Source: Rudanella sp031411995 (GTDB taxonomy: Bacteria; Bacteroidota; Bacteroidia; Cytophagales; Spirosomataceae). From it: a stretch of 64,000 nucleotides of DNA. This document shows, one piece after another, positions 48,807 to 57,793 of this stretch. Below the pieces are notes generated by a model, which made no database searches, had not been told where the DNA came from, and saw only the letters and a program-made list of their open reading frames with translations. Location: contig JANOCD010000133.1 in the NCBI GenBank assembly GCA_031411995.1, forward strand, positions 62,001 to 126,000. The letters run 5' to 3'. The position numbers and the translations under genes are program-made. Each line of letters starts with the position of its first letter. The first letter of the stretch is position 1.

Positions 48807-50114
48807 ATGTCAAACATCGTTGCAATAGTTGGTCGGCCCAATGTGGGGAAATCAACGTTTTTTAACCGCCTGATCGAACAACGACAGGCTATTATGGATA
48901 ACCAGTCGGGCGTGACCCGCGACCGGCACTATGGCTATGCCGAGTGGACTGATAAGCGGTTCACGGTTATCGACACGGGTGGCTACGTGGTGGGTTCCGA
49001 AGATACCTTCGAGGGAGCCATCCGCGATCAGGTCGAAATTGCCATTGAAGAAGCCAACGTGGTGCTGTTCATGGTCGATACGATGGTTGGTTTAACCGGT
49101 ATGGATCAGGACTTTGCCAATATTCTCCGGCGGTCGAAAAAGCCGGTTCTGGTGGTGGCCAACAAAGCCGAAACCGGCGAACGTCATCAGGCCGCTGCTG
49201 AATTCTACGCCCTCGGCCTGGGTGATCCCTTCCCGATTTCGTCGCAAACGGGCAGTGGTACCGGCGATTTGCTCGATGAGGTGATCAAGCATTTCCCAAA
49301 TGCCGACATGGAAGACCCCGATGCGGGCATTCCCCGGATTGCCATTATTGGTCGGCCAAATGTGGGTAAATCGTCGTTTTTGAACGTGTTGTTGGGCAAA
49401 GACCGCACCATTGTTACCGACATTGCCGGCACCACCCGCGACTCCATTGACACGCGCTACAAGGCCTATGGCAAAGACTTTATTCTAACTGATACAGCGG
49501 GTCTACGCCGGAAAGCAAAGGTGAACGACAACATCGAATTCTATTCGATTCTGCGTACGCTGAAGGCAATGGAAGCCTCTGATGTGTGTATTGTGATGCT
49601 TGATGCCACCCGTGGCCTGGAGTCACAGGACATGAACATCATTGGACAAGCCGTGAAAGCTAAGAAAGGCGTGGTGCTGATGATCAATAAGTGGGATGCT
49701 ATCGAGAAAGACCAAAAAACCGCTGATATCTGGAAAAAGGAGATCAACCGGCGCATGGCCCCCATCGACTACCTGCCCATTATTTTCGCGTCGGTTCACG
49801 AGAAGCAACGCATTTTCCAGGTGATGGAAAAAGCAACGGAGGTCTATGAGAACAAGCACAAGAAAATCACGACCTCGAAACTGAATGAAGTGATGCAGCC
49901 CGAAATCGAGCGGCATCCGCCACCAGCCATGAAGGGGAAGCACATCAAAATCAAGTATATGCTTCAGGTGCCAACGCCGTCACCAACGTTCATTTTCTTC
50001 TGCAACTTGCCGCAATACATCCGGGAACCCTACGAGCGTTTCCTCGAAAACCGACTCCGCGAACACTTCGGCTTCGATGGGGTGCCAATCACGGTTTTCT
50101 TCCGGCAGAAATAA
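48807..50114 (+). CDS. der: Ribosome biogenesis GTPase Der (EngA)
   Basis: 435 aa with tandem G domains: G1 GRPNVGKSTFFNRL at residue ~8 and GRPNVGKSSFLNVL at ~183, each with DTGG/DTAG (G3) and NKAE/NKWD (G4). A C-terminal KH-like domain follows (KIKYMLQVPTPSPTFIFF). It acts in 50S assembly. ATG 48807 (MSNIVAIVGRPNVG) is set by the family start. It follows era in the same direction, an unusual but meaningful pairing of two ribosome GTPases. Confidence 0.97.
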   Translation: MSNIVAIVGRPNVGKSTFFNRLIEQRQAIMDNQSGVTRDRHYGYAEWTDKRFTVIDTGGYVVGSEDTFEGAIRDQVEIAIEEANVVLFMVDTMVGLTGMDQDFANILRRSKKPVLVVANKAETGERHQAAAEFYALGLGDPFPISSQTGSGTGDLLDEVIKHFPNADMEDPDAGIPRIAIIGRPNVGKSSFLNVLLGKDRTIVTDIAGTTRDSIDTRYKAYGKDFILTDTAGLRRKAKVNDNIEFYSILRTLKAMEASDVCIVMLDATRGLESQDMNIIGQAVKAKKGVVLMINKWDAIEKDQKTADIWKKEINRRMAPIDYLPIIFASVHEKQRIFQVMEKATEVYENKHKKITTSKLNEVMQPEIERHPPPAMKGKHIKIKYMLQVPTPSPTFIFFCNLPQYIREPYERFLENRLREHFGFDGVPITVFFRQK

Positions 50115-50115
50115 T

Positions 50116-50229
50116 TAGAAAGGAGGAAGGGGAGTAATAAAAGGAGGAGGGGGAAGAAAGGGAGGATGACATGGCCAGTTTTGCGTCAGCTTCCCTTTCT
50201 TCCCCCTCCTTCCTTTACTCCCTTCTAAT
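50116..50229. repeat. Long purine/pyrimidine inverted repeat between der and the M28 peptidase
   Basis: A purine-rich arm (50116-50164, containing GGAGGGGGAAGAAAGGGA) and a complementary pyrimidine-rich arm (50192-50229) form an imperfect stem of over 30 bp. It starts next to the der stop and ends in the stop of the convergent gene. Confidence 0.8.
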
Positions 50230-51731
50230 TATTTATAAAGCTCCTTTCCCGCTGCTTCGTATTTGTCGCCTGCAATCCACATGGGGCGGGTTGGGCGGTC
50301 GGCAATCAGGCGGGCGGTGTGGGTGTAGGCCTGGCAGAATCGGTGTAAGTAACTGAAATTCAGCGATTCGGGGTTGTCGATTGCCTGATGGTAATACTTG
50401 GCAATTTCCTGATCAAAGGATTTGAAACCCGGCGAAAACGTGGGAGCGGGGACACCTTTAGCCGCAAAACTAACATTGTCGGAGCGGTCGAAAAGGCCCT
50501 GTTCGGGGGCAGGTTCGGCAAAAACGCTCAAGCCAAACGCTTTGGCTCCGGCTTCGATTTCGGCTTTGGCACCCGTGCGTTCCAGCCCAATCACCGACAC
50601 AAGCGTCGTGTCGCTATAGCCTGCTCCGTCGATGTTCAAATCGAAAATGCTTTGTTTGAGAGGAATCAGCGGGTTTTCGGCGTAGTAGCGGCTTCCCAGC
50701 AATCCTACCTCTTCGCCCGTGAGGGCCAACACCAACACCGACCGTTTGGGCCGTTGCTCGCTTAAGGCTTTGGCGGCTATAAGCAAGCCCACCGTCCCGA
50801 AAGCATTATCGCGTGCGCCGTTGAAAATGCTGTCGGTAGGCGGGTAGTTGGGGCCACCCTGTTTGCCCACGCCCACATGATCGAAGTGTGCGGAGAGAAT
50901 AATGTACTCATCTTTCAGTTTCGGGTCCGTTCCTTCGATTACGCCCGCCACATTCACCGAAGGGGCAGGCATTTTGGGTCGCCCCGATGTGCGGAACGTA
51001 ACGGTTTGACCAGCTTCTTTCAGCCGGCCAAACTGGTTATTGGTGTTGTTGATCCAAGCGTGCGTCAGGGGGCTGTTTGTTGCACCGGCCACGGGCAGGG
51101 CAATTTGTTCGCGGTTGAAATATTGCCCAACCATGCCCCACGGAATCGACTCGCTGTAGAGTTCGATAAGAGCGATGGCCCCTTTCTCGGCAGCTAATTT
51201 GCGCTTTTGGTTCGAGGCCCGGAAAATCTCCTGTGGCCCTTTAGCTTCCGGCGAACCGCCCTGCACAACCACAATCCGGCCTTTCACATCGCGGCCATTG
51301 TAGCCATCTTCGGCTTCGGTAAGACCATAGCCCGCATAAACCACTTCGCCGGTTTTGTCGATTGCTCCCCCGGCCATAATTACGAGGTCTTTGCCCAATT
51401 TCAGGGAGTCTTTCCCCGTTACAAACACGCCCGAACTGGCTGCCATAACGCGCTCAAAACCAATGTTTTGGTAGAAATCGGTTTGCCCTGAAACGGGTTT
51501 CAGGCCCAGCATCCGGTATTGTTCGGCAATGTAGCGGGCAGCAATCATGTTGCCCATCGACCCCGTTCGGCGGCCCTGCAACTCGTCGGAAGCCAAAAAC
51601 CGCATATGGGTTTCGGACTCAGCTTGAGGTATGCGGTTTTCGGGCAGGGTAGCTATGGCTTTTCTGGGTTGGGCCATCGTCAGGGTGGCACTCAACAGCA
51701 GCAGGGAAGTGATGGTTAGTTTTGGAGTCAT
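50229..51731 (-). CDS. M28 family zinc metallopeptidase with PA domain
   Basis: 500 aa, secreted (signal ends near LTMAQPRK). A PA-type insert lies at ~130-250. The co-catalytic zinc site is visible: His in LSAHFDHVG, bridging Asp in GARDNAFGTVGLL, Glu-Glu in LTGEEVGLLGSRYY, Asp in DLNIDGAGY and a late His in KYYHQAIDN. Members are aminopeptidases or glutamate carboxypeptidase-like; specificity is not clear. It probably feeds periplasmic peptide uptake. Confidence 0.9.
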   Translation of the reverse strand: MTPKLTITSLLLLSATLTMAQPRKAIATLPENRIPQAESETHMRFLASDELQGRRTGSMGNMIAARYIAEQYRMLGLKPVSGQTDFYQNIGFERVMAASSGVFVTGKDSLKLGKDLVIMAGGAIDKTGEVVYAGYGLTEAEDGYNGRDVKGRIVVVQGGSPEAKGPQEIFRASNQKRKLAAEKGAIALIELYSESIPWGMVGQYFNREQIALPVAGATNSPLTHAWINNTNNQFGRLKEAGQTVTFRTSGRPKMPAPSVNVAGVIEGTDPKLKDEYIILSAHFDHVGVGKQGGPNYPPTDSIFNGARDNAFGTVGLLIAAKALSEQRPKRSVLVLALTGEEVGLLGSRYYAENPLIPLKQSIFDLNIDGAGYSDTTLVSVIGLERTGAKAEIEAGAKAFGLSVFAEPAPEQGLFDRSDNVSFAAKGVPAPTFSPGFKSFDQEIAKYYHQAIDNPESLNFSYLHRFCQAYTHTARLIADRPTRPMWIAGDKYEAAGKELYK

Positions 51732-51821
51732 TGTGATGGTTCGGAATGGCTTTCGTCAGGCAGTTACTGAGGAGCAACTGCATCGGTCAATTTGGTAAAG
51801 ATAGACAAGAAAAAAACAGCA

Positions 51822-52676
51822 TCACTTACACTCATAGACCACCGAATGCTGATTTTTTCGTTGGCTGGTTTGGCCGCTACCCGACGTGCTAACCGTGTTC
51901 TGCTCCTGCCCCGACAGGCGGCCATTTGCGTCGGTTTTCAGAGTGAACGTGGCCGACTCGCGGAGGGTGCTACGGGTGCCGTTTTTAGCGTTGTAGATTT
52001 TGTAGTCCTGAATGACCCGCTGTTGCCAGAACCGCCCCGGCATGGTTTCAACCAACTGACTCAAAGCCATTACCGTTAGCAAGCCCGGTTGTGAAAAATT
52101 AGTCATCGGATTAACCAAGGTGCCATAGGTGAAGTCGGCTTCCTGCTCCACGGTGGTTCGGTCAGTAAGCGTTGAGGTCAGTTTCTCGGTTTTGAGAATG
52201 CCATCTGAGTCATATACAAAGGTGTAATCGCGGGAGCGGACGAATGAGTTGGTGGGGATAACTTGCCGGGTTTCCAGCACACGGGTTAGCTTGTTGGCCG
52301 GGTTGTAGGTCAATTCGTAAATCGCCTGAACGGCTCCGTTTCGGGTAGCGGTCGCGCTAACGGGCTGGGTGGTGGCTGCCGCACTGCCGAACGTTAACAC
52401 AAAAGCCCCATCGGAAGCTTTTGACACTCCACCTGTCGGGCCGTATTCAATCGTCAGATTAACTTGTCGGTCTGTATTACGCTCACTCAGTTGGGTTAGC
52501 TGACTTTCTGTATAGGTGAACGTGCGCTGTATCTGATCGGTCAGCCGGCCGCTAACATCCAACTGATCGGTGAGGGTGACAACCTTGCACAAAACGGCTT
52601 TTGGCGTGTTGTCTTTGTTACATCCTGAAAAAAAGGCAGTTAGCAGAGTGGCTGCTAATAGTACACGAAATGTCAT
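51822..52676 (-). CDS. Lipoprotein of unknown function
   Basis: 284 aa. Lipoprotein signal with lipobox FFSGC. The body is beta-rich with YD/RHS-like short repeats (YTFVYDSDGILKTEKLTST, FTLKTDANGRLSGQEQNTV) as in DUF4595-type Bacteroidota lipoproteins. No catalytic motif visible. Not assigned further. Confidence 0.65.
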   Translation of the reverse strand: MTFRVLLAATLLTAFFSGCNKDNTPKAVLCKVVTLTDQLDVSGRLTDQIQRTFTYTESQLTQLSERNTDRQVNLTIEYGPTGGVSKASDGAFVLTFGSAAATTQPVSATATRNGAVQAIYELTYNPANKLTRVLETRQVIPTNSFVRSRDYTFVYDSDGILKTEKLTSTLTDRTTVEQEADFTYGTLVNPMTNFSQPGLLTVMALSQLVETMPGRFWQQRVIQDYKIYNAKNGTRSTLRESATFTLKTDANGRLSGQEQNTVSTSGSGQTSQRKNQHSVVYECK

Positions 52677-52785
52677 GGTAAGTATCTATTACAAGGGTAA
52701 ATCTACGGCGTTCTGGTAGGGTAATCAACGAAAATCGGGTAAAAAGTGGTATTTTAGCCTTTCTCTCTTGCATAAGCCTGCCTAC

Positions 52786-54399
52786 ATGATTGCCGAAGAT
52801 CACCAGCAACTCCTTACCGACCGTATCCGAACCATTGGCCACCCTGAAGCCGTTCGGCGGTTTTTTGGCTTGCTGAAAGAACTCATCGACGTGGTAAACT
52901 TGCCCAATGGCGATGCCCGGTTGGCATTTGTGGTTCGGCGCGACAAGGTGGCAATTTCGGCCAATATCAACTTTTTTCTGGCTCTCCGGCTGCATCGGCC
53001 CCGCTTCGGCGAGCAGGAATACTGGCTCACCGTTAAGCGTAACTCTCTGGAGCGCCTTGTTGATCTGGATGTTATGGATACGGTGCCATTGTCCGAGAAA
53101 TCGGACTATGTCTCGGTCGTTATCGGGCAAGCCAACGCCCATTTGCTGCACCATCCGGTTTTGCGAACCTGTTGGGAGGATTGCCTGCTCGAATTGGTTG
53201 AAAGCAGCCGACGGGGACCGCACACCGCCCGGCACAATCCCGACGTTTATCGGGCCGCCGAAGACGAAGCGTATCTTTCGGAGTTAATCCGGCTGGCCGA
53301 CAACCCAGCTCTGGGCGAACGATTCGAGGGCGTTTCGGAGCCCGAAGCCGAGTATGAAATAACCTCACCCAACCTTATTAATCAGCCGCGAAACCTGATT
53401 CTGTATGGCCCGCCAGGGACGGGAAAAACGTTCTCGCTGCAACATAACTGGCTTAATATCAGCCAGTCAGAGGGTGAAAAAGCCAGCACGCCGGCTGATT
53501 TCGTCACCTTTCATGCGTCGTATAGTTACGAAGAATTTGTGGAGGGAATCCGGCCCGAAACATTGGGTGGTCAAATTAGCTACCGGGTGCGGAAGGGCAT
53601 TTTTCACCGGGCCTGTCTCACGGCTCTGCAACAGGCAGGCTATCCCACCATGGCCGATTGCCTAAATGACTCGCCTGCCAACCGGCAACGACGATTCCGG
53701 CTGGCTCCTCCCCATTTTTTGCTCATCGACGAGATCAACCGGGCCAACATCGCCAGCGTTTTGGGTGAACTTATTACCCTGCTCGAAGACAGCAAACGCC
53801 TGGGCCGCGACCACGAACTTTGGCTTACCCTTCCCTACTCGCAGGAGCGATTTGGTGTACCGGCCAACCTGTATATTGTCGGCTCCATGAACACCGCCGA
53901 CCGCTCCATTGCGCTGCTCGATCTGGCTCTGCGTCGGCGGTTTAGCTTCCGCGAAGTGTTGCCCAACCCCGCTCTTTTGGGCGTGGTAGATGGCGTTGAT
54001 CTGGCGGCCCTCCTCCGAACCATCAACGAGCGTATCGAATATCTTTATGACCGCGATCATCAGATTGGCCATGCTTATTTGATGGGTGTTCAGTCGCTGC
54101 CTGAGTTGGGCGCCGTGTTCCGAGATGCCCTGATTCCGCTCTTACAGGAGTATTTTTATGGCGATTGGCACAAGATCCAACTTGTTTTGGGCGACCACAA
54201 GGCATGGGGCAAAACTCCTGACCAACGCCTGATCTGGGTAAAGAAACAATATACCCCCGCTTTATCCCGTGAACTGTTCGGGGAAAATCCGAACGACATG
54301 GACGACGTTGTTACCTACGAAATAAACCCTCACCTGCTGGCGGGGGAGTTTGATCAGATTCCAAAAGAGGCTTTTGTGTTGGTCTATCAGAAGCCGTAA
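52786..54399 (+). CDS. McrB-like AAA+ NTPase without an adjacent McrC
   Basis: 537 aa. The N-terminal ~200 residues are a domain I cannot name with certainty (FFGLLKELIDVVNLPNGDAR...). The AAA+ motor has Walker A LILYGPPGTGKTFSL, Walker B HFLLIDEINRANIASVLGE, and the McrB-class signature YIVGSMNTADRSIALLD with the sensor and Arg finger LRRRFSF. McrB drives McrC to cut modified DNA. Here no mcrC-like nuclease gene is within 10 kb; the next gene is a dehydrogenase overlapping by one base. ATG 52786 is chosen over an upstream TTG. Confidence 0.85.
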   Translation: MIAEDHQQLLTDRIRTIGHPEAVRRFFGLLKELIDVVNLPNGDARLAFVVRRDKVAISANINFFLALRLHRPRFGEQEYWLTVKRNSLERLVDLDVMDTVPLSEKSDYVSVVIGQANAHLLHHPVLRTCWEDCLLELVESSRRGPHTARHNPDVYRAAEDEAYLSELIRLADNPALGERFEGVSEPEAEYEITSPNLINQPRNLILYGPPGTGKTFSLQHNWLNISQSEGEKASTPADFVTFHASYSYEEFVEGIRPETLGGQISYRVRKGIFHRACLTALQQAGYPTMADCLNDSPANRQRRFRLAPPHFLLIDEINRANIASVLGELITLLEDSKRLGRDHELWLTLPYSQERFGVPANLYIVGSMNTADRSIALLDLALRRRFSFREVLPNPALLGVVDGVDLAALLRTINERIEYLYDRDHQIGHAYLMGVQSLPELGAVFRDALIPLLQEYFYGDWHKIQLVLGDHKAWGKTPDQRLIWVKKQYTPALSRELFGENPNDMDDVVTYEINPHLLAGEFDQIPKEAFVLVYQKP

Positions 54400-55445
54400 T
54401 GTTCAAAACCATGAAAGCACTCGTTCTCAACCAGTACAAACAACTTGATTTTCAGGAGATGCCCGTGCCCAAACCCGGCCCCAATGAGGTGCTGATTCGG
54501 GTGCAGGCCGTGGGTATTTGCGGCTCCGACGTGCATGGCATGGACGGCAGCAGTGGCCGTCGGGTTCCGCCCATCATTATGGGTCACGAAGCGTCGGGTA
54601 TCATTGCCGAAGTGGGCAGCGATGTTCACGACTGGGCCACCGGCGACCGCGTCACGTTCGATTCAACGGTCTATGCTTTAGATGATTGGTACAGCCGTCG
54701 GGGAATGTATAACCTCAGCGATGGCCGCGAAGTGGTGGGCGTTTCGACTCCTAATTTCCGTAGGCACGGGGCTTTTGCCGAATTCGTTACGGTACCCCAA
54801 CACATCATGTACCGCATTCCCGACAATGTTTCGTTTACGCAGGCCGCCATGGTCGAGCCGGTAGCCGTGGCTCTTCATGCCGTTAGCTTAACGCCCATTC
54901 AGATCAACGATTCGGCGGTGGTGGTGGGCGCAGGCATGATTGGCTTATTCGTGATTCAGGCTCTGAAACTGGCCGGATGCAGCCCCATTATTGCCATCGA
55001 CCTCGACGACGACCGGCTGGCTCTTGCCAAAAAACTGGGGGCAACTCACACGCTCAACGCCCGCACCGATGCCGATGTCCCGGCCCAGGTGAAATTCCTC
55101 ACGCACGGGCGAGGGGCCGACGTTGCCTTTGAAGTAGTCGGAGCCAACGCGACTATCAACACCGCCATTTCGTGCGTGCGAAAAGGAGCTACGATCACGC
55201 TCGTTGGCAATCTGACCCCAACGGTCGAAATTCCGATGCAAAAAATCGTGACCGAACAACTCCGTTTGCAGGGGTCGTGCGCGATCAATGGTGAATACGA
55301 AGCATCGTTGGCCCTGATTTCGTCCGGCAAAATCGACGTAGGAGCCATTTTGAGTGCCGAAGTCCCCCTCAGTGAAGGTGCCGCCTGGTTCGACCGGCTC
55401 TATAACCACGAAAAAGGGCTAATGAAAGTTGTGCTGAAACCGTAA
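54399..55445 (+). CDS. Zinc-type alcohol/sugar dehydrogenase without structural zinc cysteines
   Basis: 348 aa, MDR superfamily, closest in pattern to polyol/threonine dehydrogenases. Catalytic zinc: C41 (GICGSDVHG), H63-E64 (GHEASG). NAD-binding VVVGAGMIGLFVIQALK, with IAIDLDDDR for NAD. The lobe that normally has C-x2-C-x2-C-x7-C reads A93, D96, S99 and S107, so all four structural-zinc ligands are lost while the surrounding sequence (FDSTVY..., VVGVSTPNFRRHGAFAEFV) is intact. The start overlaps the McrB stop (TAATG). Confidence 0.88.
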   Translation: MFKTMKALVLNQYKQLDFQEMPVPKPGPNEVLIRVQAVGICGSDVHGMDGSSGRRVPPIIMGHEASGIIAEVGSDVHDWATGDRVTFDSTVYALDDWYSRRGMYNLSDGREVVGVSTPNFRRHGAFAEFVTVPQHIMYRIPDNVSFTQAAMVEPVAVALHAVSLTPIQINDSAVVVGAGMIGLFVIQALKLAGCSPIIAIDLDDDRLALAKKLGATHTLNARTDADVPAQVKFLTHGRGADVAFEVVGANATINTAISCVRKGATITLVGNLTPTVEIPMQKIVTEQLRLQGSCAINGEYEASLALISSGKIDVGAILSAEVPLSEGAAWFDRLYNHEKGLMKVVLKP

Positions 55446-55475
55446 CCTGAACACTGACCCCAAACCCACCCTCAC

Positions 55476-56792
55476 ATGGCAAAAAGTACTACCCTATTTA
55501 AACTTCTCGGTGTTGGATTCGGGATTGCCGTGACCATCGGCGGCACAGTCGGCACGGGCATTCTGAGGAAACCCGGCCCTATTGCCCAACAACTTGGCGA
55601 TCCCACACTGATTATCGCCGTTTGGCTTCTGGTAGGGGTTTACGCGCTTGTGGGGTCACTGTCAGTGATTGAGTTGGGCACCATGATTCCCAAAGTAGGG
55701 GCCTGGTATGTGTATGCCCGGCGGGCCTTCGGCGATTATGTCGGTTTTGTGATTGGTATCAGTAGCTGGTTGGGCAGCATTTCGGCGATGGCGTTCGGGG
55801 CCTCGGTCATGAGCGAATACATTGGCTTATTGGTGCCGGGCCTGGCCGATTCTCTCAAGGTGGTGGCCATTGGCATTTTGGTGTTGTTTGTGGGTTTTCA
55901 CTGGATTGGGGTGGGCGTGGCAAGCCGGGCGCAGGAGGTCATGAGTTTCTTCAAAGCGGTGGGTCTATTACTGTTTGTGGGAGCCTGTTTCCTGTTCACA
56001 CCCGACCAACCAGCGGCCACCGTCTCAACACAAACCCTGCAACCACTGGCTACGGGTGGTCTTTGGGTAGGGCTTTTAGCCGCGCTACAGGCTGTTTTCT
56101 ATACTTACGACGGCTGGCATACAGCGGCCTATTTTGCTGAAGAAGACGTTGACCCCAACAAAAACCTGCCCCGTTCCATGATTATCGGGGTTTTGCTCAT
56201 TATCGGGATTTATATCCTGGTGAATCTAGCCCTGCTTTATGTATTGCCGGTGGAGCAGTTGGCCAACTCAAAACTGCCCGCTGCCGATGCCATTCAACTG
56301 CTGTTTGGGCCAGGGAGTGCCAAAGTTGTAACGTTTTTGCTGATGATTTCGATCATGGGCATCATCAATGCCCAAATTATGTTCAACCCCCGCGTGATCT
56401 ACGCAATGGCTCGCGACGGGCTGTTTTTCAAGCAATTCACGGCTATCAACGCGGGTGGCACACCCGGCGTAGCCATGATTTTCACGGCGGCCATGTCGAT
56501 CCTGATGATCCTGACCAACACCTACGCCAAACTGTCGGATATTGCCACTTTTTTCTTTGTAACCTGCTATGCGTCAGGCTTTGCCGCGCTCATTCGTCTC
56601 CGCCAAACCGAACCTGACTTAGCCCGGCCCGTGCGGGCATGGGGTTATCCGTTCAGTACCTGGACGTTACTCATTGCGTCCATCCTGTTCTTGGTGGGAG
56701 CCATTTTCGGAGACCCAATGGGCAGTTTGTACGCACTGATTTTCGTAGCCGTGAGCTACCCGGTCTATCGGATGATTCGTAGAGATTTATAG
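55476..56792 (+). CDS. APC family amino acid permease
   Basis: 438 aa, about 12 TM helices. Helix 1 is GIAVTIGGTVGTGILRKPGP with the unwound GTGI substrate motif; helix 6 region AVFYTYDGWHTAAYFAEED, then the conserved cytosolic NLPRSMIIGV. It transports an amino acid or amine across the inner membrane, probably with H+. It follows the dehydrogenase after 30 nt and may share its transcript. Confidence 0.9.
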   Translation: MAKSTTLFKLLGVGFGIAVTIGGTVGTGILRKPGPIAQQLGDPTLIIAVWLLVGVYALVGSLSVIELGTMIPKVGAWYVYARRAFGDYVGFVIGISSWLGSISAMAFGASVMSEYIGLLVPGLADSLKVVAIGILVLFVGFHWIGVGVASRAQEVMSFFKAVGLLLFVGACFLFTPDQPAATVSTQTLQPLATGGLWVGLLAALQAVFYTYDGWHTAAYFAEEDVDPNKNLPRSMIIGVLLIIGIYILVNLALLYVLPVEQLANSKLPAADAIQLLFGPGSAKVVTFLLMISIMGIINAQIMFNPRVIYAMARDGLFFKQFTAINAGGTPGVAMIFTAAMSILMILTNTYAKLSDIATFFFVTCYASGFAALIRLRQTEPDLARPVRAWGYPFSTWTLLIASILFLVGAIFGDPMGSLYALIFVAVSYPVYRMIRRDL

Positions 56793-57458
56793 ACCTTTCA
56801 CAACCGGTAACGCCTTTTCGGCCCATTGCTTCATTTGCTTGCCTGAGTAGTGCAGACCATCGTCGGCAAATTGGCTGGTATCGCCTTCGGCAGTACGGGT
56901 GAATGGGGTGATGTCGATAAAAACGATCCCGGCTTTTTTACATTCTTCCTGTGCTATGGCATTAAACGTGTCAATGTCTTTAGCGATCTGCTCTTTATCA
57001 CGTCCTTTGGCAAAAGGCGAACGGCCCCAATCGGGAATCGACAGCACGAACACGCGGGTGGGCTTGCCATTGGCAAAGTCTGTTGCGGTTTGGAGTAGTT
57101 GCCGAAATTCAGTCCGGTATTTTTCGGTGCCCTGCCCCCGGTATTGATTGTTCACGCCAATTAGCAGCGAGACATAATCGTATTTTTTGGTATTGTCGGC
57201 CCTGCGAATGGCGGCCTGAAGCTCGTCAGTTGTCCAGCCCGTGCGGGCAATAATGTCGGGGTCGCCCACATCGAGGCCATTAGCACGGAGCATCCCGGCC
57301 AATTGCATACTCCAACGGTCTCCTTCGGGAACGCTCTCGCCAATTGTGTAGGAATCGCCGAGGGAGAGGAAGGAGAATTGGTGGGGAGGGGTTGTCACAG
57401 TGGTGCAGGAGAGAAAAAAGATTGGCAAATAAAGACGCAAAGACATTATCATGCCCAT
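56787..57458 (-). CDS. SGNH/GDSL hydrolase, lipoprotein-like
   Basis: 223 aa. N-terminus with a short hydrophobic stretch ending in FFLSC (lipobox-like). Block I FLSLGDSYTIGE (Ser nucleophile), block III LLIGVNNQYRGQ (Gly, Asn), block V FADDGLHYSGKQM (Asp, His). Esterase or lipase of unknown substrate. The start is the first of three close ATGs (57458, 57452, 57446). Its stop interlocks with the permease stop (6-nt overlap). Confidence 0.87.
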   Translation of the reverse strand: MGMIMSLRLYLPIFFLSCTTVTTPPHQFSFLSLGDSYTIGESVPEGDRWSMQLAGMLRANGLDVGDPDIIARTGWTTDELQAAIRRADNTKKYDYVSLLIGVNNQYRGQGTEKYRTEFRQLLQTATDFANGKPTRVFVLSIPDWGRSPFAKGRDKEQIAKDIDTFNAIAQEECKKAGIVFIDITPFTRTAEGDTSQFADDGLHYSGKQMKQWAEKALPVVKGL

Positions 57459-57564
57459 TCGCAGGACCACATTGGCCCACAACAAGTAACCGCAAGGGCG
57501 GTTTGATTCGGCAATACATTTGAGCGGCCAAATGCTTTTTCGTTGGACGTAAATGAGCTTTTCA

Positions 57565-57699
57565 ATGGAATATGATTGTTGCATACAACATAACCTTGTT
57601 TGGCAGCTTTCTAGTTTCAGGCCAGATTTAACTCAAACAGCTTCTAAAGAATTTAAGTTACCGCTTAAAACCGTTGAATTGTACATCGCTACGGTCTAG
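57565..57699 (+). pseudogene. Small open frame, possible gene remnant followed by a terminator
   Basis: 44 codons from ATG 57565 to TAG 57699; the second half (TASKEFKLPLKTVELYIATV) looks like a C-terminal helix-turn-helix tail. A good plus-strand terminator follows at 57731, as after a real gene. Nothing upstream matches, so it may be what is left of a deleted plus-strand gene. Confidence 0.3.
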
Positions 57700-57730
57700 C
57701 AGAAGTGAGTTCATTTCATAAATTTGCTTA

Positions 57731-57766
57731 AAAAGTCGCTGCTTTTGGGTAGCGGCTTTTGTTTTT
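57731..57766 (+). terminator. Rho-independent terminator
   Basis: Stem AAAAGTCGCTGC / GTAGCGGCTTTT with loop TTTTGG and a T-rich tail. Plus orientation, 27 nt before the esterase-like gene. Confidence 0.75.
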
Positions 57767-57793
57767 GAGCGGGGGTAAGCGTCCTTGTCCTGC

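Noticed and set aside
52786..55445. Restriction-modification or other defence island around the McrB-like gene
   Set aside because: Neighbours are a dehydrogenase, a permease, a lipoprotein and a peptidase; no nuclease, methylase or recombinase is present.
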